A stretch of DNA of 64,000 nucleotides from Aporrectodea caliginosa (GCA_020284085.1 JACEVL010000467.1:1385001-1449000); one strand, 5' to 3'. Positions 46,649-58,957 are shown, counted from the stretch's first letter. Notes: a model not told the origin generated them from the sequence alone. Numbers and translations: made by a program.

Positions 46649-47239
46649 CAGGGTCGTTTCAAGGTCGTCGTAGGCCCTAGGCACTCTTGCATTCGTAGAC
46701 CCCGTCAGCTCTGCACTGAAGCTAAACGCATAATTATGCTTTCATATTATTTACTGAGGTCATGTTAAATCATGATTCACAAACACACCCAGTTTTGATT
46801 TTAAATCTCAATTTACTTTTCATCCATGAGGTTTAAGGCAATTTTTCGGCTTTACTTTTGCTATCTTTCGTCTCTCTAGTCTTTACAAGTTTTCCAAATG
46901 TAAATAAATATTGCTGTTCGAATCTATCTTTCCATTTCTTGAACCCGTTATGAAGGTGAACATTCTTTTTCTAAACTCAAGCTTTTAAAAACTTATCTAC
47001 GGTCAACCGTTGTACAGCTTAACTTCACTTTAAGTTAATATCTTGAAGTTAAACTGTTTCAGTACAATTACAAAAATTATTAAATTAGAATTTCACATTT
47101 CCGGTTTTCATTTTCGCGTCATATTCAATCATTAAACTTATTTATCTCAATATCTGATTTTCAGACTTTCGTAGGCCCCTGAAATGTTCGTAGGCCCTTG
47201 GCACAGTGCCTACTCTGCCTAGTGGATAAAACGGCCCTG
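46649..47239. mobile_element. hAT-type MITE, 591 bp
   Basis: Starts CAGGGTCGTTTCAAGG; the minus-strand end starts CAGGGCCGTTTTATCC. It is flanked by the perfect 8-bp duplication GATCAGAG at 46641-46648 and 47240-47247. GTAGGCCCTAGGCAC-like subterminal sequence occurs at both ends. AT-rich, no ORF. Confidence 0.9.
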
Positions 47240-47249
47240 GATCAGAGTC

Positions 47250-48010
47250 TCTGAGCCAAGTTGCGTCGATAAAGTAGAGCATATAAATTATGTTCCTGTT
47301 TTTGAATGTTTGCCACGTGACATTCTAATAGTCAGTCGTGTTATTGCGTAGATGAATAATCGTGGGCTTATTAATTGCAAAATCAAATGTTAAAAGTAGG
47401 CTAAAATGGTAGAGTACACTTTTTCGACCGCATTAATTGTGGCCTCGACTCTATTCAGTTGTGCAATATCGCATTTCAAAAACAGCTGAGCAAATATCAG
47501 GTGTCGGTTGCCGTCACATGCAAGTGATATGCTTTGTGAAGGTCTAGATTTGCTATTTTAGGTTCATTATTTGTGCGTATGGGTATCATAACCTCCATTG
47601 TGGGCTACTCCATAGTACACAAAAGAACTTAGGCTTGTCGTTGTGTGTGAGGTGCGCACGAGCGAGCAGTCGCGACTGATTAAGCGGGCTGAGCGAGCGA
47701 ATACTTAATAATTAATTCAATAATATCATTCATTTGCTTATTTATTCGTTCTAAACATTTGAAAGCACTCATTAAATCTACACGGAGATGCCAGACACTG
47801 AATACCCAATATGGTCAACTGCACCTCTAGGGGTGATGAGCGAAAGTGTAACATAGCACTTGCTATGCGTATACCGGTAATGACTCAGGGATGGTCAATG
47901 GTCAGGATTCAGCAACAATGTCTTTTGTTACTTGGGGTGGTCACTTGAAAAAGGATGAGCCAGACAGAAAAAAGACGTGGTATCGCAACTGTCTTATTAT
48001 TAGGGCGGAA
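47250..48010. other. No gene recognised
   Basis: No protein-like frame and no defined repeat seen. Confidence 0.35.
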
Positions 48011-48019
48011 CCGAGTTCT

Positions 48020-48085
48020 TGTCGAATTGGGCATATGAGGCCCTAGGCATATGCATGTGGCCCCTAGGCATATGAGGACCCTAGG
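48020..48085. repeat. ~17-bp minisatellite, left part
   Basis: Units of CATATGAGGACCCTAGG, interrupted by the element at 48086-49396 and continued at 49397. Confidence 0.85.
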
Positions 48086-48793
48086 CATGGGCGTCCGCAG
48101 GAATTTTTCTAGGGGGGGCGCAAAGTTTTAAATAGTTGTCACAGGGAGTAAATAGGGTGTCGAAAGCAACCGATCACTCCACCTTCGATGCGCGCTCCCT
48201 CGGTGCTGGCTATACCTCCCCAATGTCTCCATCCTCTGGCACGGATCCCAACATGCGAAAAAATTCATAGACATTAACTGTCAAAAACTATTATGATAAT
48301 TAAATTTTATATGAATGAAATCTGACCTTATTCTTAAAATAACAATTGCAATCGTCTGGGTTCTTGTCCAACCTGATTTATCACTCTATCTGTGAATTCG
48401 ACTTTGTTGTCTTAACATTTTTTCGATGTACACACTACACACATCATACAGAGATAAACGGTCGTCAGTGGCAGTGTACCCTCGCAGTTTCATACGAAAT
48501 TGTCCTACTCAGAAGTGTTCATTTCTCCGTTCCTGTTATACTGTCCGACTGACTCACAAAGCGTAGTAGTAGAAGTTTCAGTTTAACGACCGGTGCGACA
48601 ATAAAGATCAATTCCTCCTTCATTCCTCCTTCATCCAGGTTCCGAAGCTAGCGCGGTATGTTTAAAAGTCTGGCAGAACGTGTGTTAGCTGCATGGCATC
48701 TAAGGGAAGAAGCTGATTACTAAGTTAGTCAGAGACTGTCGCTCGAGCCAGTGTTATATATAGCTATATATATTATATATATAGCCATATATT

Positions 48794-48827
<34 letters not shown>

Positions 48828-49396
48828 ATATATATATATAGCCAAACATTTCCAACTTTTGTTGTTTTGGACCACCCTAACCTGCAGGGATGGAGGCGGG
48901 GATGGGGACGTGGACAAACGATGCGGGATGGGGCGGGGATGGGGAGGACTTACTTGTTGAGGGGCGGGGATGGGAACGTGGAGTGATCTCTGATCTAGAT
49001 CTCTGATCTCTGTTATCTCTCAGCAATCGGCCATGCAGAAACAACAACACATCCACTGGTAAATGGAATACGATACCAATTAGCCCGTCACGACTGAGAG
49101 GCAGTGAGAGCATGTCGCTATCTCTGAGTTGACAATATGACTTTACATATTGCCAAGAGAGAGCTCTATACGTTAAATTTTCAAAATAGGCTAAGCAAAG
49201 ATATATACATGTAGGTCCAACTTAATTGGGTTAATTTTAAATAATTACCTAAGGAATTTAGTGTTTTTCCGATAATAACATTGAAAATTGTGTTGTAATA
49301 GTCATAATAACCAAATAATCAAATTTATCTGTAAATATGCACAAATTCCAGGGGGGCGCACATGCGCCCCCTTGCGCCCCCCTGCGGACGCCCATG
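48086..49396. mobile_element. hAT-type element inserted in minisatellite, 1311 bp
   Basis: Perfect 16-bp ends CATGGGCGTCCGCAGG (48086; inverted at 49381-49396). Flanked by the 8-bp duplication ACCCTAGG at 48078-48085 and 49397-49404. The interior has TA-rich repeats (48758-48842), a G-rich block and AT-rich DNA, with no transposase. Confidence 0.85.
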
Positions 49397-49675
49397 ACCC
49401 TAGGCATATGAGGACCCTAGGCGTATGAGGGACGTAGGTATGAGGACTCTAAGCACATGAGGACCTTAGGCACATGAGGACCCTAGGCATGTGAGGACCC
49501 TATAGGCATATGAGGGACGTAGGTATATGAGGACCCTAGGCATATGAGGGACGTAGGTACATGAGGACCCTAGGCATATGAGGACTCTAGGCACATGAGG
49601 ACCCTAGGCATATGAGGACCCTAGGCATATGAAGACCCTAGGCATATGACGGACGTAGGTACATGAGGACCCTAC
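49397..49675. repeat. ~17-bp minisatellite, right part
   Basis: About 16 units of CATATGAGGACCCTAGG with variants (GGGACGTAGGTA). Confidence 0.9.
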
Positions 49676-49679
49676 GTGC

Positions 49680-50337
49680 AATGGATTACGGAGTCGTCCA
49701 TTGATGACGTCCACAAAATGTGAACCATTCTATCCCTCGCCCTCTCCTTTGTCTACATTGTGTCCTATTTTCATTATCTTCTCACCAATTCTACCGTCTA
49801 CGGAAGTCCGCACTCCAACGGAATATTAAGGCTTAGGGAAACTCGATGTTCCTGCGGGGTTAGCAGGTTGGTGACTCTGAATCTGTCGCTTCCAGCAAAT
49901 AAACTCTTAATTAAATACAACACATAAGAGACCGTCTGCTGTCTGATTGAAGGCACAGCCGCTGTTCTGAAATAACCGTATCTATACTATCTACCAAACT
50001 TATTGACAGAGATCAGAAACAGAAGTGGATGGAGTAGAATTTTCCCTGCCTAAAATACTCAGAAATGCCAGCTGTACACTCTTCCTCAAACTGGGGTTCT
50101 GAGTGCGCGCCGTTAATCTTCCCTATAAAGGGGATCTGGTGTCATTCACAGATCTACACAGGCGGTAAATACCTCAAGTTCATTTAGTTAATCCAGTGCA
50201 GTGCCCCAGCATAAGGGGACATTTCCTGCATGGCCGAAAGTGAGACAAACTCTTAGCCGTCAGGGCTCCAGACGCTGACAACTAGTCTTCTGAACTTGAT
50301 GAAGCTGTATTTCAAATTGAACTATTAGGGGTCGTCC
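49680..50337. other. No gene recognised
   Basis: Contains a weak partial match to the MITE end near 49690 (GAGTCGTCCATTGATGACGT); otherwise nothing identifiable. Confidence 0.35.
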
Positions 50338-50385
50338 ATTAATTATGTCAACAAAATAGGGGGAGGGGGTTTGGAAAAGTTTGAC
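50338..50385. mobile_element. Solo end of TAT-duplicating MITE
   Basis: GGGGTCGTCCATTAATTATG and TCAACAAAATAGGGGGAGGG match the terminal repeat of 54066-54514; no partner end was found nearby. Confidence 0.6.
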
Positions 50386-50389
50386 GTAT

Positions 50390-51325
50390 GTATGTATTTC
50401 ATGTATACATGTAGGTGCGTATTATCGCCCTTTAATTATAACTAACAAGGGCGCCCTGCGTCACGATTACCTATAGGAATCACCAAACAAATAATCTTAT
50501 GTTTTCCCCTTATCTGCTTCGAGGCTTCAACTCGAAACACCATCTACCGTAACCGTCTGTCTTCCTGACCCTTTGGATCTTGACCTGGAGCCAATTTTGA
50601 CCGCTTTGTCTATCAATTTTGTTTTGACTAAGCGCATATGGGATAATTAAGCAGGTCCCCACGACAATTGGCTTTTTGAGCGCTGTGGTAAACCTGGTAT
50701 ACAGCAATCGTTTGGCATCCGGTCAAACGGTCCCATCCTGCATTCGACCTGCGAGGAATTGGAACCCAGTGGACCAGATCAGAATGAAAATGTGAGAACG
50801 CAATACTTTTCTTTGTTGTTTACAAAAATAAATTAAAATCAAGATATACAGTTCTGAATGCAAGAACTCTTAAACACACCGTCCCTCTCTTTCGAATCAA
50901 CTTTAGGTCTATTCACTGACACATATTGTCTTTCTATGAAATCGTGAATCGTACTCTAAAATTCTGATGAGTTAGCCTACGTAAAAGCTAAACGCCTGAC
51001 ATAAGTCTATAGGTCTATGCATGAGCGCTGCATGAAGTGACAGAAGTGTTAAACAGAGATTCGATCCTTATAGGAAGTATAGGCCTACCTGTGCAATAAC
51101 CGCGGCTAGCGGGAGAACAGAAACAGAGTGTGACAGAGGAAAAAAGGAAGGAAGAAAGAAGCAGAAACAAAGAAAGAGGGATGAAGTTAAGGAGCCATAG
51201 CAAATTCGATGAATTACAAAGACAATGTTGCCTTGTTGTATCCTAACATTTAGGCCTACAGTTAGCTATTTTCAGATCATTAAAAGTAGCCATATAGCAT
51301 ATATCTTCTGCTTAAAATTTAGTTG
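50390..51325. other. No gene recognised
   Basis: No protein-like frame. Purine-rich AAAGGAAGGAAGAAAG patch near 51145. Confidence 0.35.
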
Positions 51326-51329
51326 CCCG

Positions 51330-51620
51330 CTAAGATGACCCCAACTTCTATTTAGCCAACGAAATATTTTTCATCAATGGAACTTTTATTTAAGCAAATC
51401 ACTATTCTCACGGGTCCAGCTTCTACTTACGGAAACAAATATTTTCATCAACCCAGCTTCTACTGCACCAAGAAATTAGTTTCATCAATCAAGCTTCTAT
51501 TTACGCTAAAAATTATTTCGATCACTCCAAATTCTATTTAAACACAGAAATGGTTTCATCAAACCCACTTCCATTTAGGGAAACAATTTCTTTCATCAAT
51601 ACAGCTTCCATTTTAATTTG
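51330..51620 (-). repeat. ~43-bp diverged minisatellite, inverted relative to 63.1 kb
   Basis: Units contain CCAGCTTCTATTTACG and TTTTCATCAA. The reverse complement (AAATAGAAGCTGGATTGATG) is the unit at 63130-63480. Confidence 0.75.
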
Positions 51621-51679
51621 ACGATAAAAAAAATAATCTACCAACCTAAACTACGGGTTAACGTAAAACTTTACATATA

Positions 51680-52010
51680 TTCTTTCCAGGAACTTTTAAA
51701 ACATGGTTTCCGGGTAAACTTTTAAAATTAGTTTTCCAGGTAAATCCCCAAGTAAATTTTTAGGTGAACATTTTTCAAATTGTCTTAGCAGATTCACTTT
51801 CAAAATAGTCAGTTAAACATTCCAAGTGGGTTTGTTTAGGTAATCTTTCCAAATAGAACCTCCTGGTAAACTCTCAACTAGCCTTTCAAATTACTTTCCA
51901 ATTAGTCTTTCTAACTAGTCATTCCACGTAAACTTTCCACTTAGTCTGTTACTCTCCCTATCATTTAGTTGCAGTTTGCTGTTTCGTTTTAGGCTATAGT
52001 TTATTTTGGG
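51680..52010. repeat. Degenerate minisatellite related to 3.63 kb
   Basis: TTTCCAGGTAAACTTTCCAA-like units, then GCAGTTTGCTGTTTCGTTTT, as in intron 2 of the first chitinase gene. Confidence 0.6.
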
Positions 52011-52034
52011 CATACAGTATTGTAGTCATTCATT

Positions 52035-52480
52035 CATTCATTCATGCATTTCGATAAGTTGTAAAGCGCCTCTTCATGGAACCTTCTCATAGGCGCTCCC
52101 AACCCAACCACGGGAATACAAATTAGACATGAGCAACTTATAAAACATTATATTCGCATTGTTTCAAGGCATTAGGCGAATCTCCAAAGGAAGACCATTC
52201 CAAGTGGAGGGCCAACAATCGTGAATGCACGACGCTGCCTAGTTGACGCTCTAGCGCGGGGAACCAGAAGTTCGCCACTGGCAGAAGAGCGAAGACTCGA
52301 CAGCCGGCTGTATCTGATACCGGACGACAGAACTCACACAGGTGACAGGTAGGCCGTGGAGCTACCAAGAAGGCACTGCCAGACCAAAACAGCGTGACTG
52401 GAAGCCAGTGCAACATGTCACTCATTTAAGCTGACAATGGAATATTTCGGGATGCTCCCAATAAGACGAACAACAGAACA
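52035..52480 (-). mobile_element. CR1-like LINE 3' end, minus strand
   Basis: Across minus-strand frames: MLHWLPVT, then FCRPVSDTAG, ELLVPRARASTRQRRAFTIV. 3' UTR GGGAGCGCCTATGAGAAGG and a (GAAT)n tail (CATTCATT at 52029 on the + strand). Same tail family as 45950-46295. Confidence 0.7.
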
Positions 52481-52639
52481 ATTAGAGCAATGGCAAAACC
52501 CATCAGGATAAAGCAGCAGTGGTCCAATCCGCTGTTAACAGAGGCATGGACAAGGGTGGCTGCAAAGTAGTAGTACTGGGACCGTGAAATAACTTGTAAC
52601 TGGGGAAGTTGAAAATAGCCAGTGTGATTCTCCTTACAG

Positions 52640-53145
52640 ATTTTATTTTAGTTATAGTTAAAGTTATAGTTAATGTTTTTAAATTTTAGTTATAGTTATA
52701 GTTATAGTTAGTATTATTTTTTAGTTATAGTTTTAGTTATAGTTAATGGATTTTTATTTTAGTTAATTCTAGTTACTACTGAGTTACAATAATTAAAACT
52801 ATAAGCAAAATTGTGCGTATTAACACGCTGTTTCACAATTTGCTCAGAGCTTTGAAAGCCTTTGAAGGATGGGTGCATTCAGCTTCATGAATACACGAGT
52901 TTCCTAAGTAACTGTCAAATTGCATAATAAAAATATCTCATTTATGTCAAATCGTCCATATTGCACTTCCTATTTTTATTTTTTTGCATTAACGAAAATA
53001 AAGAACGAATTTTCGTTAGTGTTATTTTCGTTATAGTTATAGTTATAGCTAATGATATTTTTTAGTTATAGTTATAGTTATCGTTAACGAAATCATTTTA
53101 TTTTCGTTAACGAACATTTTCGTTATCGTTATCGTTAACGAGAAG
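52640..53145. repeat. (TTATAG)n / (CGTTAACGAA)n degenerate repeat
   Basis: TTAGTTATAGTTATAGTTA-type hexamers in two blocks (52645-52800 and 53030-53140), the second grading into GTTAACGAAA palindromic words. Confidence 0.8.
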
Positions 53146-53159
53146 CACACTGAAAAATA

Positions 53160-53635
53160 CCCATGTTCTTAATTTCCTGTTTCGCATTTTTCAGGCTCTT
53201 GCTAAAAATTTAACCGGGACTATAATTGTGGCCTGCAAAAATTTTGCCAGCTGGGCCTTGTCCCAGTCTACCTGCGAGAGCTCTGGTGCCATTCCCCGGG
53301 TGTCCGTGGTTGTAGCTCCCTGCGCTCTTCCGAGCGAGGTGTGCTTCCTGTCCAATTTGCAAAATAATGCATCTACTCGGCAGAACCGTACCTTCTCAGT
53401 TGTTGTCTCCTCGGTTTTTAGAATGGGCTCCCCTTGGCGCTACGCTTGCTCCCCAGGGTTCACTCAGAACCCTGGGGAGCAGGGTTCTGAGTGAACCACT
53501 CAGAATTATAGGCTCTACTCTAACCTCAACGCTGCTCGTTTTAGCCCTGCTGGACTCGGGAGCACTTATGAATAGCCTAGTAGCCCTGAATATGCGCAAT
53601 ACAAATCTTTGAAATGAATGAATGAATGAAAAATA
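53160..53635 (+). mobile_element. CR1-like LINE 3' end with (GAAT)n tail
   Basis: The frame reads LGLVPVYLREL, then CSSLRSSERGVLPVQF, then in another frame STRQNRTFSVVVSSVFRMGS. It ends with GAATGAATGAATG at 53615-53630. A double foldback lies inside (53448-53497). Confidence 0.65.
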
Positions 53636-53799
53636 AAGTACTAGGCCTATAACGGAAATAAGGTTATTGACTCAACTAGTTTAAAAACTGAAAATATATT
53701 ATTGCGTTATGGCCATGAAGAAATTTGCATGTGGAAACGTAATGTTGAATAATATTATTCATAGTCTTCCTGCAGAAGACAATCATAGAGTATCGATTA

Positions 53800-54015
53800 G
53801 CCTACCAGGGTATCCAACTTCTAGTTACAACAGTTTCTTTTTGTTTAACGCCATTTTGTTTAGATTGACGTCATGTTAATGCAAGATATATATTAATAGA
53901 CATAAAGATTCAAAAATGTTTGTTATTATTAGATTAAATCGCATTTAACTATGTAGTTCAGGCGAGTTATAATCTCTAACTTTAAGCATAGCTCATTCAT
54001 ATCATATCGTCTATT
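53800..54015. repeat. Direct repeat with 63790-64000
   Basis: CAACAGTTTCTTTTT, GACGCCATTTTGTT-like, AAATCGCATTTA and CTATGTAGTTCAGG recur in order at the right edge of the window. Confidence 0.75.
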
Positions 54016-54065
54016 AATATTTTTATAGTTACAGGCCTATAATATTATTAATGACATTCCAGTAT

Positions 54066-54514
54066 GGGGTCGTCCATTAATTATGTCAACAAATTTTAGG
54101 CAGTTTTTGACCCCCTCCCTCCCCTTGTCAACAACTGTCAAACATTGACGGACCCCTAAAAAATTATGTCAACAATCCCAGAAACCCCCCCTACAAAAAA
54201 GAAACACAATGGCTCAATACATGTAGAATCATTTTTCAAATTGTTTTACACTAAAAAATGCAATCTCTAATTTCCAAATATACGAGTTTAGTTTATTACC
54301 AGCTTTTTAGTAGTATTAAACATTAAGCACTTTATACATTTTTAGCATTACTTAATGTTTTCGCTACCATTTTGAAGGGTCTGTGTTGATTCATTGGAAA
54401 AAAAATTTGTTGACGTCAACTTTTACCGAACCCCCTCCCCTTGTCAACAACAGTACTGTCAAACTTTTCCAAACCCGATCCCCTATTTTGTTGACATAAT
54501 TAATGGACGACCCC
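54066..54514. mobile_element. MITE with TAT target duplication, 449 bp
   Basis: Long terminal inverted repeats GGGGTCGTCCATTAATTATG followed by TCAACAAA, flanked by TAT on both sides (54063-54065, 54515-54517). Three-base duplications fit PIF/Harbinger-like elements; the family is inference. No coding. Confidence 0.75.
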
Positions 54515-54598
54515 TATTATATGGACATGGTCTACGCCATCATTGCCTTCTAGATAGCCTAGGCTACTAGTAGTATTTAGAAGGCAATGTCTACGCCC

Positions 54599-55713
54599 TT
54601 ACATCGGAGGAAATAAGAGTACTAACAGAGAGGAGCTGCCAGAATGGTCAGGATGTATATATATGCTTTGTGGATTATGAAAAAGCATTTGATAGAGTTG
54701 ACTGGAGAAGGCTACTACATGCATTGAGGCGGATGGGAATAGATTGGAGAGACAGAAGATTAACAGGAAACTTATACATGGGACAAAAGATGCGAATAAG
54801 AATAGATGGAGAGTACTCGGAACCAGGAAACGTTGGAAGAGGTGTGAGACAAGGATGTCCACTGTCACCATTACTATTTAACATCTATATAGAAGAGCTT
54901 GTCAGAGAGGCAGTAGAGGAGATGGAGGAGGGGAATAAAGGTTGGTGGAAAATGGATAAAGGCATTAAGGTTTGCAGATGATCAGGCAATGTTGGCGAGA
55001 AACCAGAAAGGACTGCAAGCAATGATGGATAGGCTAAACACAACATCAACCGAATACGGGATGAAGATTAACATCAAAAAGACAAAGGTATTGAAGATAA
55101 GTAAAGGAAAGGAAACTGTAGTCAGAATACACATTGGAGGAAAACAGATAGAGCAAGTCAAAGAATTCTGCTACCTAGGGAGTATGATTACGACAGATGC
55201 CAAATGCCACAGAGAAATTAAAAGAAGGATAGCAATAGGAAAGGAGGCATTCTCAAACAGAAGAGAATTACTGAGAGGAAAACTAAACAGGAATCTAAAG
55301 ATAAGAATGATAAAGACACTAGTATGGAGCGTGGTGCTGTATGGATCGGAGACATGGACAATGAGAAAAGCGGATATAAGAAGACTGGAAGCTTTCGAAA
55401 TGTGGACATGGAGAAGAATGGAAAAAATCAGCTGGACAGAACATATAACAAATGAAGAAGTGTTGGGAATAATTGGAGAAGAAAGAGTCCTTATACGCAC
55501 AATAAGAGACAGGCAAAGGAAATGGATCGGACACACGCTGAGAGGAGACTCACTACTAAGAACGGTCATTGAAGGAAAAATGGAGGGAGAAAGACAAGAG
55601 GAAGACCAAGACAGATGATGCTGGATTGGATGATGACAAACGGCTACAGGAAACTGAAAGAAGAGGCCCAACAACGAGAGAAGTGGCGACGTCGGACATT
55701 TGAACCTGCCTAA
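54599..55713 (+). mobile_element. LINE reverse transcriptase, C-terminal half with two frameshifts
   Basis: Palm motif A FVDYEKAFDRVDW, motif B GVRQGCPLSPLLFNIYIEEL, then after a frameshift near 54960 motif C RFADDQAML. The C-terminus has SETWTMRKADIRRLEAFEMW and, after a second shift near 55600, [11 protein letters not shown] and a final WRRRTFEPA before TAA 55711-55713. It has no endonuclease and is 5'-truncated. Related to the minus-strand copy at 30225-31885. Confidence 0.85.
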
Positions 55714-55739
55714 GAGGCAGAGAACCACAAGAAGAAGTC

Positions 55740-56206
55740 TACGCCCTGGTGCTCATGACCGAAAAATACCATCGCCATCAGAAAAACCCTTATAATTAGG
55801 ATGATTTATCACAGATAAATAACATTCATGATAAAATAACATGTGAACATACAATTTATAGAATGTTAACAGTCTAATCCAGAAATAGAGAAAACAATCA
55901 TTAAAACTTTCATGTTAGCCAAAATGCGGTTTGCAATGGGGGACTCTGTGAGCAGTTCCTTTAAGCGGCGATAGGCGTCGCCAGTATGTGATGTGGTCAA
56001 ACTTTAGACAACTTTAGCGTAAATAAACCATAGACATCATATATTAAATGTAAGATGTCTATGAAATAAACCTACCGCACAACAGAGCACACATTTTACC
56101 TAGAGTAGCCAAACTATATCCCATCCTGGCGCCACCTATAGCAGCCATTTTTACAGAGTCCCCCATTGGTCTTACAATTAAGTCTATTCTATTCTATTAT
56201 ACATAT
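55740..56206. other. No gene recognised
   Basis: No protein-like frame or defined repeat. Confidence 0.35.
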
Positions 56207-56658
56207 GGGGCCGTCCATAAATGACGTCACACACCTAGGGGGGAGGGGAGGAAATTTGTGATGATGTTTGACATGGGGTCTAAGAAGTGTGACGTCACAC
56301 CAGATGTATGTTTTTAAATTTGACAATTAACAACAATTTAATTTTAATAATAACAGCACTAATTTTGAGGATTAAATTTTCATTATTTAAAAAAAATTAT
56401 TTTAATGTATACGGGCACCACTATTAATCATTTTCTAATTATTTCAATATTTGGTCACCGTTATATTTTAAAATATTCATGCTTTCCCTATTTGTTCCAT
56501 GAAGAAGCATTTTGCTTTGCCATGGAAATTTGGTTTTAGGGTTAGAGCTTTGTGACGTCATTTTCAGAGGGGTGTTACTTTTTGTGAAGAAGTGTGACGA
56601 GGGGGAGGGGGGGTTAAAAATCTGCCAAAATTGCGTGACGTCATTTATGGACGGCCCC
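56207..56658. mobile_element. MITE with TAT target duplication, 452 bp
   Basis: Terminal inverted repeats GGGGCCGTCCATAAATGACG followed by TCACxC, TAT on both sides (56204-56206, 56659-56661). Similar length and end pattern to 54066-54514, so probably a sister family. Confidence 0.75.
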
Positions 56659-56659
56659 T

Positions 56660-58040
56660 ATTAAGCAATGGCCGTAATGCTAAGTTTTTCAGGTTCATCA
56701 TATTCTGTTGGTCAAATTTAACCAGATATCAACTTGAGAACCGCAACCTCTAGTTCAAGATCTGCCACTTGTACTGTGAGCCCCGCCACCTGAATTATGG
56801 GATCTGTCACCAAAAAAGGAAGCCGGTCACCTACATGAGGAGACACGTCATCTCAAAAGGGAGATCTACCACCCAAACTCAGATTCGCATCCGTAGGCCT
56901 CAGTACAGTACCATGGTTATTGAGCCGTTTCTCTTCAAGAACACGGAGGAGAGAAAGGACGTACGTAGTCGTGGCGGGGAAGGGAATGGCACTAGTTTCA
57001 TGGATACTGACACGCCATAATGCTCACCAGTTTCGAGTGAAAATGTTACACAATCAGCATTACTGCTTGTGACTTTGTGAGTATCTAGGAGGGAGTGGTA
57101 GAGGACGAGGTGATGATGGTGGAGGTGAGGTAGAGGAGAAGGAGGAAAAGAAGAACAAGACTAAAAGAGAAGTAAAAGAAGAACAGAAAATAGGCCCTAG
57201 GCCTATGCTCATCTTATAGATAGCAATATTTTGGTGCAGCCTCTATGCCTTTCTATGGTGCTCGACAATTTAAGGTGACAAATACCACCAGAAAACAAAC
57301 TCTGTCTGAAATTGCTATAGCCACTGAGAAAGATAACTTCAAGTGAGCTTTGGAAGGTTTGGGTATTTTAGATGTTCAAATTTTAACATTGTCAGTAGAT
57401 AGGTTTAAGTTCAAATAAGTTCAAATAAGTTTGGAACGTTTGGGTATTTTAGCTGTGCAAATTTTAACATCAGCATATAGGTTTAAGTGGTAAGTAAGTT
57501 AGTAAGTAAGTATATCTTTTATTATATCAATTGCTAGCGCATTTTGGTTTAAATGAGAATCACATTTATTTGTTGGGTGAACCTAATATATCATAAAAGT
57601 TCTGGTGTGCCATTCATCCTTGGCATTAAACGCCTGCATAAATAATTCGCAAATATAGCAAATATGGTATGGTTTTGCGTGCCAAACTGTCTGCGGAATT
57701 ACTCTATTGTGGGCTCTTGGGTAGAGTAAATAAGATCCGGGGAAGCAGTTCGTGTAGTGCATGTGATGAGGAGATTCTTAATCTGGGCTGGAATCATTGT
57801 ACCTTATATGCTCCAGTAGCCTATTTCTCCTACGTTCCTCTTAAAAGCTATGGTTGTGTTGATGGAGAATGCTATAAAGCAAGGTACTGTTCAACAACCT
57901 TTGTGCTGAAGATCTGCCGTTCTGAAGATGCTGTTGGTTTCTCAAGCAATTAGTATCTATGGCCCCGAGTAACCCGGTTATTTGTCACTAGTTTTTTTTA
58001 TGAATTAGGCTGAATCTGTCAAACAGAGAAGAAGATACAC
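56660..58040. other. No gene clearly recognised
   Basis: A short Cys-rich frame (57669-57953) and an arginine-rich frame (56769-57020) show no recognised domain. Upstream exons of the zinc-finger gene could lie here but none can be defined. Confidence 0.35.
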
Positions 58041-58076
58041 ATATTGTATTGTATTGTATATTGTATTGTATTTGAA

Positions 58077-58287
58077 CACTTGTTATAGCGCCCCTACCAG
58101 ATTGCCCATTCAGAGGCGCTCCCTGACTACTGCGCGGACGCTGAATCGGAGTTTCACGCCGAAGCGCATGAGCAATTGCGAGTGAAGGACTTGCCTAGGG
58201 TCCCTACGCGGCGGCTTTGAGGTGGATTCGAACCCGCAACCCTCCAGCTGCAAGGCACCGATCATACCCCTATACCACCGCGCCCCA
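58077..58287 (-). mobile_element. tRNA-derived SINE, family B, copy 2
   Basis: Minus strand: GGGGCGCGGTGGTATAGGGG, GGGTTGCGGGTTCGAATCC, then TGGGCAAGTCCTTCACTCGC-like core and GGGGCGCTATAACAAG with an (ATACA)n tail (58040-58070). Microsatellite TGTTGTATTG at 58290-58322 adjoins the head. Confidence 0.8.
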
Positions 58288-58299
58288 GTATATTGTGTT

Positions 58300-58957
58300 G
58301 TGTTGTATTGTGTTGTATTGTACTCCACGTTTATATTGCGACCGAGCCTCCCGCAGTAAAGATCCGAGAAATTAATCTCTGATAAACCGACCGACCGGGA
58401 AAATCTGTGCCTGGCTTATAATAATCCTCCCTTCTCCTTGTGCAAATATGTAGGATCTAGTTTTTAATTGAATTATGGACTCTTGTCATTTTTCATACTT
58501 GATAGTTTCATCTAAAAGAGTCCAGTCTTTCCAATAGGCTCCATTGCTAAATCACATCTCACTATGTGATTATCAGTGGTTGTACCAACCTGATCTCTAA
58601 CCCATAGATCGTTTGCAATAGTCTCATCATTTCTTGTTGAATATTGTTGTCCTCTATTAGCCATCAGGACATGCAGTTGAATGAGGTTGATATTAATGAA
58701 ATCTGAGAATTTCCAGTCTTTTTCTCTCTCAATCTATTCCATTTATTCATTTTGAGGAATTTGACATAGCGCCCCTTCACAAAACCTACTCAGTTCAATA
58801 TAATATCTGAAGTTTTTTCTATGATCAAGGATATTAATTTCCTAAAGTCTTAGACTGTTCTTAAAGTTCACAAACCCGTTACCAGTAACTTCATCTGCAT
58901 ATTTTACTCTATACCAAAGTAAAATAGCAATTTTATATCTACATATTTCTGTTGCAG
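58300..58957. other. Probable intron upstream of zinc-finger exon
   Basis: No frame of note. It ends in TTTCTGTTGCAG at 58957, a good acceptor with a pyrimidine tract. Confidence 0.45.

Noticed and set aside
55171..55728. 185-codon minus-strand frame
   Set aside because: Shadow of the LINE reverse transcriptase on the plus strand.
57669..57953. 94-codon Cys-containing frame
   Set aside because: No recognised domain, no splice or homology support; kept only as a note.
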